This document shows, in pieces, positions 26,636 to 34,716 of a DNA stretch of 59,335 bases. The stretch's first letter is position 1, and each line of letters begins with the position of its first letter. The notes under the pieces are model-generated. The model had not been told where the DNA came from, did no database searches, and was given only the letters and a program-made list of their open reading frames with translations. Source of the stretch: Acinetobacter parvus DSM 16617 = CIP 108168 (GTDB taxonomy: Bacteria > Pseudomonadota > Gammaproteobacteria > Pseudomonadales > Moraxellaceae); assembly GCF_000368025.1 (NCBI RefSeq), contig NZ_KB849212.1, forward strand, positions 1,274,610 through 1,333,944. The letters run 5' to 3'. Both the position numbers and the translations under genes were made by a program.

Positions 26636-26743
26636 AAAGTGGGCATATTAAACAATGTTTGTCAAAATCCGTCAAGTCAATTTGTGGATTTTTCTATTAA
26701 CTGTTTAATTTTGCTACAATACTGAACAGGAATCTATTTTCAG

Positions 26744-27121
26744 CTAGATCTTGCCTAGATGCGACAGGCAACGGTGAATCGCGCCACAGCCTGGCTCAAA
26801 CTGCTTCACGCCCTGCTCCTCTTCAATGCGGCAAACCTCCTCAACCAGACGCTCCGCCACGCCGCGTCCACGATTGGCAGGGTGAACTACAACATATTCT
26901 AGTACTCGACTTTCGCCTTGTCCTGTTGACCAAATTGCGCCTATAATTTTGCTGTTAAATTCAGCGGTGTAAACTGTGGTATATTGTTGCAGGTCTTGTT
27001 CAAGTTGCTGCATGGCATCTTGCCCATCACCAAACTCTGGGCTGGTGTCATAAAGTCGCTCTAGCTGGGTACGAATCCCTAGATTATCTAGAGAACGGTA
27101 AGCATGTACGGTAATAGGCAT
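26744..27121 (-). CDS. GNAT-fold protein, PanZ/PanM-like
   Basis: This 125-aa single-domain GNAT protein has the acetyl-CoA-binding motif VHPANRGRGVAERLVEE (about residues 80-96; R-x-x-G-x-A/G type). The small size and the run VYTAEFNSKIIGAIWSTGQ resemble PanZ (PanM), an acetyl-CoA sensor that promotes maturation of aspartate decarboxylase PanD in coenzyme A synthesis. That identification is from memory and moderate; a generic N-acetyltransferase remains possible. It lies alone on the minus strand between the tRNA-Phe genes and hisB. Confidence 0.75.
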   Translation of the reverse strand: MPITVHAYRSLDNLGIRTQLERLYDTSPEFGDGQDAMQQLEQDLQQYTTVYTAEFNSKIIGAIWSTGQGESRVLEYVVVHPANRGRGVAERLVEEVCRIEEEQGVKQFEPGCGAIHRCLSHLGKI

Positions 27122-27225
27122 TGATTAACCCTCCTGAGCAAACTATGATGCTGTCACTTTTTCGTGACAGCGAAACTATCGGTTTTTAATTCAATCATTT
27201 TTGACGTTTTTTGAGGAACGTGTCC

Positions 27226-27819
27226 ATGACGCAACGTATCAGTGAAGTGGTAAGAAATACCAACGAAACCAAAATTCGAGTTCGTCTCAATCTCGATGGT
27301 ACTGGTCAAGGCACCCTCAACACTGGAGTTCCATTTTTAGACCATATGATTGATCAAATCAAGCGCCATGGTCTATTTGATATCGACATTCATTGCGATG
27401 GTGACCTTGAAATTGATGATCACCACACCGTAGAAGACTGTGGAATCACGCTGGGACAAGCCTTTGCGCAAGCTTTAGGTGATAAAAAGGGCTTGCGTCG
27501 TTATGGGCATTTTTATGCGCCACTCGATGAGGCACTGTCTCGTGTTGTTGTTGATCTATCTGGTCGTCCAGGTTTATTTATGGATATTCCATTCACTCGC
27601 GCTCGTATCGGCACGTTTGATGTCGATTTGTTCTCTGAGTTTTTCCAAGGTTTTGTCAACCATGCGTTAATGACCCTGCATATCGACAATCTAAAGGGTA
27701 AGAATAGCCATCACCAGATCGAAAGTGTGTTTAAGGCATTGGCTCGCGCATTGCGTATGGCCTGTGAAATCGATCCACGTGCCGAAAATACCATTGCATC
27801 TACCAAAGGGAGTCTGTAA
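27226..27819 (+). CDS. hisB: Imidazoleglycerol-phosphate dehydratase
   Basis: This 197-aa single-function HisB catalyses the dehydration step of histidine synthesis (IGP to imidazole acetol phosphate). The metal-binding motifs are visible: DHMIDQIKRHG (about 43-53), DDHHTVEDCGI (about 65-75), and the repeat-domain counterparts in HALMTLHIDN and NSHHQIESVFKALARAL. The ATG at 27226 is preceded by gagga and replaces an upstream TTG. Its stop overlaps the hisH start (TAATG), so the two are translationally coupled. Confidence 0.95.
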   Translation: MTQRISEVVRNTNETKIRVRLNLDGTGQGTLNTGVPFLDHMIDQIKRHGLFDIDIHCDGDLEIDDHHTVEDCGITLGQAFAQALGDKKGLRRYGHFYAPLDEALSRVVVDLSGRPGLFMDIPFTRARIGTFDVDLFSEFFQGFVNHALMTLHIDNLKGKNSHHQIESVFKALARALRMACEIDPRAENTIASTKGSL

Positions 27820-28436
27820 TGACTCGCATTGCATTACTTGACTATGGTATGGGCAACCTGCACTCTGCGGCAAAAGCGCTGGAGCATGTGGGTGCAACGG
27901 TTGATGTCACCAATGATGCAAAGCTGATTGCCAAAGCGGATAAGATTGTTTTTCCAGGTGTTGGTGCAATGCGTGACTGTATGCAGGGTATGCATGAGGC
28001 AGGCATTGATGAGGTGGTGCGTCAGGCAGCTTTCAATAAACCTGTTCTTGCGATTTGTGTTGGCATGCAAGCCCTACTGCAAAGTTCGGAAGAAAATGGT
28101 GGCGTGGATGCACTCGGTATTTTTGATGGTGTAGTGAAACACTTCCCTGAAATTCCACATTTAAAAGTACCACACATGGGCTGGAATCAGGTTCACCAGC
28201 TTGATCCAGATCATCCGATGTGGAACAACATTGAGCAGGACGCACGTTTCTATTTTGTGCATAGCTATTATGTTGAGCCAAAAGATTCAGCGATAACGGC
28301 GGCAACCTGTGATTATGGCGTGAACTTCTGTACCGCCATTCATAAGGACAATATGTTCGCAACCCAGTTCCATCCAGAGAAAAGTCATACCGCTGGTTTG
28401 CAGCTGTTAAAAAACTTTGTGGAATGGAAAATTTAA
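27819..28436 (+). CDS. hisH: Imidazole glycerol phosphate synthase glutaminase subunit
   Basis: This 205-aa class I glutamine amidotransferase provides ammonia to HisF. The nucleophile Cys lies in LAICVGMQAL (about residue 84), and the His/Glu pair of the triad in QFHPEKSH (about 184-188). It overlaps hisB by one base. Its partner hisF is not adjacent but lies 4.3 kb downstream (32759..33517). Confidence 0.95.
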   Translation: MTRIALLDYGMGNLHSAAKALEHVGATVDVTNDAKLIAKADKIVFPGVGAMRDCMQGMHEAGIDEVVRQAAFNKPVLAICVGMQALLQSSEENGGVDALGIFDGVVKHFPEIPHLKVPHMGWNQVHQLDPDHPMWNNIEQDARFYFVHSYYVEPKDSAITAATCDYGVNFCTAIHKDNMFATQFHPEKSHTAGLQLLKNFVEWKI

Positions 28437-28495
28437 GTTAAATCAAATATCAATGGAACAGCAACAATGTGTTGAATAAATCACGTTACATGGTC

Positions 28496-28525
28496 AAAAA
28501 GCCAAGTTTTCTCACTTGGCTTTTT
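28496..28525 (+). terminator. Terminator of hisBH
   Basis: AAAAAGCCAAG and CTTGGCTTTTT pair around a TTTTCTCA-type loop, 60 bp past hisH. Confidence 0.85.
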
Positions 28526-28574
28526 CATATGTGCAAAAGTGTTTAAGCTTCACCCATCAATCAAGTTTCAATGA

Positions 28575-28730
28575 AAATGGAAATGTAGCAACAAACAAAT
28601 CCCCTATGCGGCGGCAGATGCCTATGCAGCCCTGCTGATCTTTGGCCATCTTTATACACAGCAGTTACTCAGCCCACAACTCCAGCAACAAGTTAATAGA
28701 ATACTGGATGATTCAGTATCCAAGACTTAG
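28575..28730 (+). pseudogene. C-terminal relic of a 3'-5' exonuclease (RNase D/WRN-type)
   Basis: An open frame with no start codon reads KWKCSNKQIPYAAADAYAAL, then LIFGHLYTQQLL and SPQLQQQVNRILDDSV to a TAG stop. The Q-I-x-Y-A-A-x-D-A-(Y/W) pattern is the third exonuclease motif of the DEDDy 3'-5' exonuclease fold, here found without motifs I and II. A TGA lies just upstream in frame. It sits between the hisH terminator and the hisA ribosome site, so it is the scar of a gene that once separated them. Confidence 0.6.
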
Positions 28731-28796
28731 AGATCGCCCAATACTTTGCTAATATGTAGCCAATTTAAACTTTATGATGACGCTAGGAGCGAAAGC

Positions 28797-29528
28797 ATGC
28801 TAATCATCCCTGCAATTGACCTGAAAGATGGTAAATGTGTTCGTTTAAAACAAGGACGTATGGAAGACGATACCGTTTTCTCTGATGATCCTGTCGCAAC
28901 TGCACAACACTGGGTGGATGAAGGCGCACGTCGTTTACATTTAGTGGATTTGAATGGTGCTTTCGCAGGTACGCCAATTCATAAACCTGTGGTTGAGGCG
29001 ATTGCCCGCGCACAGCCTGAGCTTCCAATCCAGATCGGTGGCGGTATCCGCTCCCTTGAAACCATCGAGCATTATTTAGAGGCTGGCGTGTCATTTGTGA
29101 TTATTGGCACCAAAGCGGTGAAAGAGCCTGAGTTTGTGGAAGAGGCATGCAAACGCTTTGCAGGTCATATCATTGTTGGTATTGATGCCATCAATGGTAT
29201 GGTCGCAACCGATGGCTGGGCAAATGTAACCGATGTCAAGGCAACTGATCTGGCCAGGCGTTTCGCTGATGCAGGCGTTTCCAGCATCGTGTATACCGAC
29301 ATCGCACGCGATGGCATGATGCAGGGCGTAAATGTCGAGCAAACCGTGAGTTTAGCGGAATACTCAGGCCTACCTGTGATTGCTTCAGGCGGCGTGACCA
29401 ACCTTGATGATGTCCGCAACCTGAAAGGCCAGAAAGGTATTTTAGGCGCAATTACAGGCCGTGCAATTTATGAGGGTACCTTGAATCTGCGTGAGGCTCA
29501 GTTATTACTGGATGAAGATCGCCTCTAA
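28797..29528 (+). CDS. hisA: ProFAR isomerase (phosphoribosyl-formimino-AICAR-P isomerase)
   Basis: This 243-aa TIM-barrel enzyme of histidine synthesis opens the ribose ring of ProFAR (Amadori rearrangement). Catalytic Asp8 lies in IIPAIDLKDGKCVRLKQG and the second Asp in YTDIARDGMMQG. The phosphate-binding loops are IGGGIR and ASGGVTN. The ATG at 28797 has a clean taggag ribosome site; the frame is open 51 bp further upstream without a ribosome site. Confidence 0.95.
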   Translation: MLIIPAIDLKDGKCVRLKQGRMEDDTVFSDDPVATAQHWVDEGARRLHLVDLNGAFAGTPIHKPVVEAIARAQPELPIQIGGGIRSLETIEHYLEAGVSFVIIGTKAVKEPEFVEEACKRFAGHIIVGIDAINGMVATDGWANVTDVKATDLARRFADAGVSSIVYTDIARDGMMQGVNVEQTVSLAEYSGLPVIASGGVTNLDDVRNLKGQKGILGAITGRAIYEGTLNLREAQLLLDEDRL

Positions 29529-29543
29529 ACAAAGCACTAAAAG

Positions 29544-29567
29544 AAGAGCGGTCAGGCTCTTTTTTTA
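29544..29567 (+). terminator. Terminator of hisA
   Basis: AAGAGC/GCTCTT stem with a GGTCAG loop and a seven-base T-run. Confidence 0.75.
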
Positions 29568-29676
29568 TTTGTGAGTTGAATAAATTGCCTGATCCATACT
29601 GGAACAGATGATTTCTCTTGCATAGACGCTATCAGTTTATACACAATATAAAGTTGATTTTTACTGTTTTTACACC

Positions 29677-30567
29677 ATGCCAACCCATCTCGCCTCCTCT
29701 CCCAGAGCTGCCCAGTTTGCGCTTATTTTTATTACCATGATCTGGGGCAGCACATTTCTGGCAGTGCAATACGCCCTGAATTTTAGTAGCCCGATGTTTT
29801 TTGTCGGCTGTCGTTTTGCTGTCGCGGCCTTGGCCATCCTACTGATCTCAATCAATTCCATTCGCGGGTTAACCCTAAAGGAAACACTGGCAGGCACCGC
29901 AATTGGTGTGGTCATCGCAATTGGTTATGGCACACAAACCATTGCCCTACAGACCATTCTCAGCAGTGAATCGGCCTTTCTTACTGCCCTGTACGTTCCA
30001 CTGGTACCCATCCTGATGTGGGTTATTTTCCAGAAACGCCCCAGTTTAATGACCTGGGTGGGCACAGCACTGGCATTTACAGGTCTGGTATTTTTAACGG
30101 GAAATGGTTTCTCAGGTATTCACCTCAATTACGGGCAGGTGCTGACCCTGATCTGCGCCTTTGTGATTGCACTGGAAATTATCTTGATTGGTTATTTTGC
30201 TGGAAAGGTCAATCTCAGGCGGGTTACGGTGGTTCAGCTTGCCGTTGCCTCAATCCTCTCCTTTGCCAGTATGCCGATGGTGGGTGAACACAAGATTCCT
30301 GAATTTTCATGGACACTGCTACTGATTGCTGTGATCCTAGGTTTAGCCAGTGCCCTGATTCAGTTCGTGATGAACTGGGCACAGCGAATGGTTGATCCAA
30401 CCCGTGCCGCGATCATCTATGCAGGTGAACCTGTCTGGGCAGGCTTATTTGGGCGGATTGCGGGTGAGCGACTGCCTTTACTGGCCTTGCTGGGAGGTTT
30501 AATGGTGGTTCTCGGGGTATTGGTCAGTGAGTTAAAATGGAACAAGCCTAAACAAAAAGAGCGCTAA
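29677..30567 (+). CDS. EamA-family (DMT) transporter
   Basis: This 296-aa inner-membrane protein of the drug/metabolite transporter superfamily has ten hydrophobic segments in two EamA repeats. The family marks are MIWGSTFLAVQYAL in TM1, YVPLVPILMW at the end of repeat one and AAIIYAGEPVWAGLFG in repeat two. A Lys/Glu-rich cytoplasmic tail closes the protein. The substrate cannot be told. A hairpin overlaps the stop codon. Confidence 0.9.
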   Translation: MPTHLASSPRAAQFALIFITMIWGSTFLAVQYALNFSSPMFFVGCRFAVAALAILLISINSIRGLTLKETLAGTAIGVVIAIGYGTQTIALQTILSSESAFLTALYVPLVPILMWVIFQKRPSLMTWVGTALAFTGLVFLTGNGFSGIHLNYGQVLTLICAFVIALEIILIGYFAGKVNLRRVTVVQLAVASILSFASMPMVGEHKIPEFSWTLLLIAVILGLASALIQFVMNWAQRMVDPTRAAIIYAGEPVWAGLFGRIAGERLPLLALLGGLMVVLGVLVSELKWNKPKQKER

Positions 30568-30577
30568 AAAGCGCTCT
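30558..30577 (+). terminator. Hairpin overlapping the stop of the EamA gene
   Basis: AGAGCGCT/AGCGCTCT is a perfect 8-bp stem around AAAA that includes the TAA stop. No long T-run follows, so termination may be weak. Confidence 0.5.
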
Positions 30578-30651
30578 ATGCTGCTGATGCCTCTTTCTTT
30601 TTCATTAACATACACGAATGCACATGCTCAATAATCATGCTTTATCCTATT

Positions 30652-31044
30652 TTATTGGTACATGGGTTTATTATCATTCAGTGCGATTAAACCACGAATT
30701 GCCCGATAAACAATCCAGACCCACGCGGCAAAAATCACCAGTACACAAAATACAGTACCTGAAAGTGCAACGCCAGCAAATGCATTGGCATTGTCCCCTG
30801 TAAAGAATAGGAAGAAGAATGGAATAAAGGCGATGATGTTCCAGGCCAGATACCACCAGAATGTACGGATCTGCCAGGTAAAGTGGCTTTCAAAGATTGA
30901 GCCACGCACATCACCACGCTTGACATAGTTAATAATGAGCGCAATGACCGCCAATAAACCACCAGAAAAAATCGCAATAATATAAAGTACATAAAGAACC
31001 AGCGTTAAAGTACGGTTCGGGTCTTGATCAACGGAATAATTCAT
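30652..31044 (-). CDS. DUF4870-like membrane protein, 130 aa
   Basis: This small integral membrane protein has three hydrophobic segments (about residues 13-40, 64-83 and 92-115). The HFTWQIRTFWWYLAWN and (V/I)YRAIRGLIALNDNKP regions resemble DUF4870-type or Tic20-like small membrane proteins. The function is unknown. It is 24 bp downstream of the cold-shock/DUF1294 gene on the same strand and probably co-transcribed with it and thrB. Confidence 0.8.
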   Translation of the reverse strand: MNYSVDQDPNRTLTLVLYVLYIIAIFSGGLLAVIALIINYVKRGDVRGSIFESHFTWQIRTFWWYLAWNIIAFIPFFFLFFTGDNANAFAGVALSGTVFCVLVIFAAWVWIVYRAIRGLIALNDNKPMYQ

Positions 31045-31068
31045 TTTTATTTATCTCCAGAAACGCCC

Positions 31069-31686
31069 TCAATAAAAGACATTAAGGGGCGAAATTAACC
31101 AGCATATCAACAGTATATGAAAAGCTATGGTACAGAAATAAATCTTACGGAATGGTTGCTTTTGTGTTTTATGTCGCAATTTTTGTTGTGCAAGCCACCC
31201 TCCACACCAACCACCTAAAGAATCCACGATATGCAAAGTCTGCTCTGGAATACGTCGATTCCCCAATTGTGCCGCTTCTTTATCCTGTGCATACAGCCAA
31301 TAGCTCAGGACATTCATCAGGCTGACAAACAGTAGCGTATAAGGTGGTAGCAACTTGCTAAAACCTGCAACCAGCATAAATACAATATAAATGATGATAC
31401 CAATCTGCATCGGTGACCACGCTTTAGACTGTTTTGGCAGAGCTGGTTCAGCCCGATGCTCAAGCACCTGTGATGCTTTTAAATAAGTTGCTTGCTGAGC
31501 GCGATAACGACCCCGCTCATCCAGAATCACGGTATATTCCAGCGCACAGCCCACTATCGGGCGTGGCCCTGTACGGGCAAAGTCCTTGATGTGCAGGAAC
31601 ACACGCTGCTTATGTGCATCATTGGGTTGTATAAATCCATAGCCCCTATCATCAAACCATTCCACCAAACGTCCTTGATCTCGCAT
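31069..31686 (-). CDS. Cold-shock-domain protein fused to a DUF1294 membrane domain
   Basis: The protein has 205 aa. The N-terminal 65 residues form a cold-shock domain with RNP1-like GYGFIQP and RNP2-like VFLHIKD, which bind single-stranded nucleic acid. After a linker, residues 105-205 hold three membrane segments with the DUF1294 pattern (YWLYAQDKEAAQLGNRRIPEQTLHI, then LGGWCGGWLAQQKLRHKTQK, given here in two parts). This places an RNA- or DNA-binding domain on the inner face of the membrane. The gene lies 4 bp from the thrB stop. Confidence 0.88.
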   Translation of the reverse strand: MRDQGRLVEWFDDRGYGFIQPNDAHKQRVFLHIKDFARTGPRPIVGCALEYTVILDERGRYRAQQATYLKASQVLEHRAEPALPKQSKAWSPMQIGIIIYIVFMLVAGFSKLLPPYTLLFVSLMNVLSYWLYAQDKEAAQLGNRRIPEQTLHIVDSLGGWCGGWLAQQKLRHKTQKQPFRKIYFCTIAFHILLICWLISPLNVFY

Positions 31687-31690
31687 ATTC

Positions 31691-32647
31691 CTATCCTAAA
31701 CCTAACACTTGTTGTAAACGGTCTTGTAGCATCATACGCATTTCTATCGGGTCTTTTTGCAAAATATCCTCCCCTGTGCGCCCCTGCTCAGCATTCTTCT
31801 GTGCGACCTGCAAACGCATACACCAAAAACGGCAGGCCGCCATTGCTAAGAAAATATCTAAACAAGCTAACTCATCTTGTGTCAGTGGGCGCACTTGTTG
31901 ATAGGCGGTGAGGAATGTCTCTGCTTTTTCCATATCCAAATGTGCCTGCGGATAACTGGTACAGAAATCATTGATGCTAATGGCAATATCAAACAGCCAT
32001 TCATCTTGGTTGAGCTCATAAAAATCGAGGATACCGTTGAGTTGACTGCCCTCAAACAGGGTGTTATCCCGAAATAAATCTGAGTGAATAAAGCCTGTTG
32101 GCCGATCTGGATATTCCTGACTAATCACCTCAAATAGCTGAAATACCTGATCTAAAAGTTGTTGGTCTGCTAGGGGCATCTTGGAGCGTAGTTGGCTGGC
32201 AACCTCTGACCAATAGGCATGATTGCGATTAAAATCACGTTGTAATGGAAAATCCTGCAAGGCCAGATGCAGTTTGGCCTGCGCCTGCGCAATCGCCTGC
32301 ACCTGCTCAATGCTGGCCTGCTCAGGATGCTCACCCATTAAGCGTGGCGCAATCTGGGCAGGTTTGCCTGCAATGCTATGGATAGCCTGACCGTGATGTT
32401 TCAACGGCACCGCGACAGGTACGCCTGCCTGCCCCAAACAGTCCAGCACGGGCACCAATTCAGCCGCTCCCTCGGCATCCAGTTCTTCAAAAACCGTTAA
32501 AACATACTGTTTCTGTGTATGATCCACCAAAAAAAAGTTGGTGTTTTGAATACCGCCCTGGATTGGAATCAGGTCAATCACCGCCAAACCATAAGGCTCG
32601 GCAAATGCCTGCACTTCCTCTAAACTCAACGGGGTATAAACCGACAT
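31691..32647 (-). CDS. thrB: Homoserine kinase (APH-fold ThrB)
   Basis: This 318-aa enzyme phosphorylates homoserine on the way to threonine. It is of the aminoglycoside-phosphotransferase-fold type found in Pseudomonas and Acinetobacter, not the GHMP type. GGIQNTNFFL marks the nucleotide loop, FIHSDLFRDNTLF the catalytic loop with Asp, and GILDFYELNQDEWLFDIAI the metal-binding DFY segment. The frame is open to 32884, but ATG 32647 (MSVYTPLSLEEV) with aggtttt upstream gives the family length. It is divergent from hisF. Confidence 0.92.
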   Translation of the reverse strand: MSVYTPLSLEEVQAFAEPYGLAVIDLIPIQGGIQNTNFFLVDHTQKQYVLTVFEELDAEGAAELVPVLDCLGQAGVPVAVPLKHHGQAIHSIAGKPAQIAPRLMGEHPEQASIEQVQAIAQAQAKLHLALQDFPLQRDFNRNHAYWSEVASQLRSKMPLADQQLLDQVFQLFEVISQEYPDRPTGFIHSDLFRDNTLFEGSQLNGILDFYELNQDEWLFDIAISINDFCTSYPQAHLDMEKAETFLTAYQQVRPLTQDELACLDIFLAMAACRFWCMRLQVAQKNAEQGRTGEDILQKDPIEMRMMLQDRLQQVLGLG

Positions 32648-32758
32648 GGAAAACCTGCAAAATATCACTCTGATTTTGATAGAATACCCGTTCCCTCCAT
32701 GAAGGTGTAGCACCAGAGTCGGTCTCCTTTCTCTCTTGGCGATTTTTTGGAAAATTTT

Positions 32759-33517
32759 ATGCTCGCAAAACGTATTATCCCTTGCTTGGATGTTGATAAT
32801 GGCCGAGTCGTTAAAGGCGTTCAATTCCTTGATATTCGTGACGCAGGTGACCCTGTTGAGGTTGCACGTCGCTATAATGAACAAGGCGCCGATGAAATTA
32901 CCTTTTTAGATATTACTGCTACCCATCATGGACGGGACACCACCTACCGTACGGTGGAGCGGATGGCGGAAAGCGTGTTCGTGCCTTTAACTGTGGGGGG
33001 TGGCGTGCGTAAGGTTGAGGACATCCGTTTACTACTGAACGCAGGTGCCGACAAGGTTAGCATCAACTCGGCTGCGGTGTTTACCCCTGAGTTTGTGCAG
33101 GAAGCCTCACAGCGTTTTGGCGCACAATGTATCGTGGTTGCCATTGATGCAAAAAAAACAGGTGAGAATAAGTGGGAAATCTTTACCCACGGCGGTCGTA
33201 AACCGACTGGGATTGATGCGATTGAATGGGCTGTCAAAATGGCGGACTTCGGTGCGGGCGAACTGCTGGTAACCAGTATGGATGCCGATGGAACCAAAGC
33301 AGGTTATGACATCGCCTTAATGCGTCAAATCAATGATCGTGTCAGCATTCCAACCATTGCTTCAGGTGGTGTTGGAAGCCTACAGCATTTAGCGGATGGG
33401 ATATTAAAAGGCGGTGCGGATGCCGTATTAGCAGCATCTATTTTCCACTTTGGTCAGCACACCATTCCAGAAGCCAAACAATATCTGGCTGAACAAGGCA
33501 TTGAAATGCGTTTGTAA
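32759..33517 (+). CDS. hisF: Imidazole glycerol phosphate synthase cyclase subunit
   Basis: This 252-aa TIM-barrel cyclase uses HisH-derived ammonia to close the imidazole ring and release AICAR. Catalytic Asp11 lies in KRIIPCLDVDNGRVVKG and Asp in VTSMDADGTKAGYD; phosphate loops are VGGGVRKVED and ASGGVGSLQH. The ATG at 32759 (MLAKRIIPCL) is the usual start, four codons inside the open frame. It is separated from the other his genes. Confidence 0.95.
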   Translation: MLAKRIIPCLDVDNGRVVKGVQFLDIRDAGDPVEVARRYNEQGADEITFLDITATHHGRDTTYRTVERMAESVFVPLTVGGGVRKVEDIRLLLNAGADKVSINSAAVFTPEFVQEASQRFGAQCIVVAIDAKKTGENKWEIFTHGGRKPTGIDAIEWAVKMADFGAGELLVTSMDADGTKAGYDIALMRQINDRVSIPTIASGGVGSLQHLADGILKGGADAVLAASIFHFGQHTIPEAKQYLAEQGIEMRL

Positions 33518-33581
33518 GCCCTATCATAGGCGTAGCTGGGTTTTGGGTTACGCCTTAATTTTTAAAAGAATAAAAATAAGT

Positions 33582-33713
33582 ATGATACTTTACTCTGGAC
33601 TGTTATTTTTACTTTTGCAAGTTGCATGTTTTTTCTGTTTTCAATATTCACTAAAATCTAAAGATAGTGATGAACGTCACCTGCTCACAGGTTTAAGCCT
33701 GCAAAACGAGTAG
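33582..33713 (+). CDS. Possible single-pass membrane micro-protein, 43 aa
   Basis: The short ORF MILYSGLLFLLLQVACFFCF continues to a polar tail (QYSLKSKDSDERHLLTGL and SLQNE). Residues 4-20 would span the membrane once. There is no strong ribosome site; it lies 64 bp after hisF and could be read from the same transcript. The clean membrane-then-polar layout favours a real gene, but the evidence is weak. Confidence 0.4.
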   Translation: MILYSGLLFLLLQVACFFCFQYSLKSKDSDERHLLTGLSLQNE

Positions 33714-33715
33714 GC

Positions 33716-33780
33716 AAAAAAATACCTTGCCTAAGCAAGGTATGGAAACTGCGTTTATACAACGCTAGAGGGTAAACGTG
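33716..33780 (-). ncRNA. Candidate small RNA with ACCCTCTAG box (copy 1)
   Basis: On the minus strand, in order: the box ACCCTCTAG (33773 to 33765), a hairpin GCGTT/AACGC with GTATA loop, the spacer AGTTTCC, then a strong terminator (ATACCTTGC/GCAAGGTAT around TTAG, then seven T). The same order and box occur at 54770..54850 on the plus strand. No protein gene explains the terminator unless the hydroxylase transcript runs 215 bp past its stop. The 5' end is not defined; I give only the conserved core. Confidence 0.5.
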
Positions 33781-33850
33781 AATTTTGTCATTTTGAAAAT
33801 TCTGTGCATTTCAAATGCTTGAATCAAAATAGCTATAAAATGAACAAAAA

Positions 33851-33890
33851 TATTGACATTAAAAACTCATTTTATTGACAATTCACGACA
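33851..33890 (+). promoter_or_regulatory. Direct repeat pair, AraC-type operator candidate (downstream of the hydroxylase)
   Basis: TATTGACATT at 33851 and TATTGACAATTCACGACA at 33873 are 22 bp apart, two helical turns. The same unit in the same orientation and at the same spacing lies in front of the araC-type gene (34660/34682). Confidence 0.5.
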
Positions 33891-33957
33891 AGCCCTCCTG
33901 TCCTGTAGTTATAAATGTCAAAATGGCAACGTCTCTTTAGCAGTTGTCAATCTGGTG

Positions 33958-34602
33958 TTAAGCCACCGATTCTGTTTGTTCTTCCTCAACTACAACAGGC
34001 TGCACCAGTTTTGGCTTGTGCTCCACCCACTTTGCTGGAAAAACCGATTCAATTGCGTTGCCTAAAGCCTTGGAAATAGACTCTGGCAATGGCAGCCCAA
34101 GAGGATTGGCCTCTTTCAGGTCCGCCGAGGACACCACACGGGTTCCCATGATGTAGTCAAACCACGGACGGGTAACCCCCCAGTTGGCATCCTGATTTGA
34201 GTTCATGTGATGATCATAATGCCAGGGAATACGTTTTTTTGCCCATTCTGGCTCTAAATGAGAACGGCGATGCACATAATAATAATTACCTGCACAATAC
34301 CAGAATGACAGCGCCATCCCTTTGGAGAATGGATAGGCTGCCGCACTCGACACGGTTGCAACCGCAGCCAGTGCTATCAGTTCGTTACGGGTACGCCAGT
34401 TATCCAGCCCCTCAGCATAACAGTCATCAGAAAAGCCCTGTTTACGGACTTCACGGTGATGTGCCCAATGCGATTCCATCTGTTTTGGCGTTGGACTGAA
34501 ACGTGGCTTGCCTTTACGGTGTACCCCATGTAATAGATATTTATGAGCAAACCATTCAAATGCGTTTGCAACAGCCAAACCCGCAATAAAACCCTTTAAC
34601 AT
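33958..34602 (-). CDS. Fatty acid hydroxylase/sterol desaturase superfamily membrane protein
   Basis: This 214-aa integral membrane di-iron enzyme type shows four histidine clusters: His20-x4-His25, His45-x2-His48-His49, His111-x3-His115 and His128-x2-His131-His132. This matches the HX(3-4)H / HXXHH sets of the sterol desaturase and fatty acid hydroxylase superfamily. Hydrophobic segments lie near residues 5-18, 75-90 and 96-110. ATG 34602 has a ggaga ribosome site. The C-terminal 40 residues are an extension rich in Pro, Val and Glu. The substrate is unknown (a lipid or hydrocarbon is likely). It is divergent from an AraC regulator that probably controls it. Confidence 0.85.
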   Translation of the reverse strand: MLKGFIAGLAVANAFEWFAHKYLLHGVHRKGKPRFSPTPKQMESHWAHHREVRKQGFSDDCYAEGLDNWRTRNELIALAAVATVSSAAAYPFSKGMALSFWYCAGNYYYVHRRSHLEPEWAKKRIPWHYDHHMNSNQDANWGVTRPWFDYIMGTRVVSSADLKEANPLGLPLPESISKALGNAIESVFPAKWVEHKPKLVQPVVVEEEQTESVA

Positions 34603-34659
34603 GGCTTTCTCCAAATGTTTCCTTATTTTTATTAAAGATATAAATTTTTGTAGGCGAAG

Positions 34660-34700
34660 TATTGACGATGCGATATATTTATATTGACAAAACACGACAG
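34660..34700 (+). promoter_or_regulatory. Direct repeat pair, AraC-type operator candidate (hydroxylase/araC intergenic region)
   Basis: TATTGACGATGCGA at 34660 and TATTGACAAAACACGACA at 34682 are 22 bp apart, in the 114-bp divergent promoter region. AraC proteins usually bind such direct repeats two turns apart next to the -35 region. The second unit matches 16 of 18 bases of the unit at 33873. Confidence 0.55.
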
Positions 34701-34716
34701 AATAAGGATAGACAGG

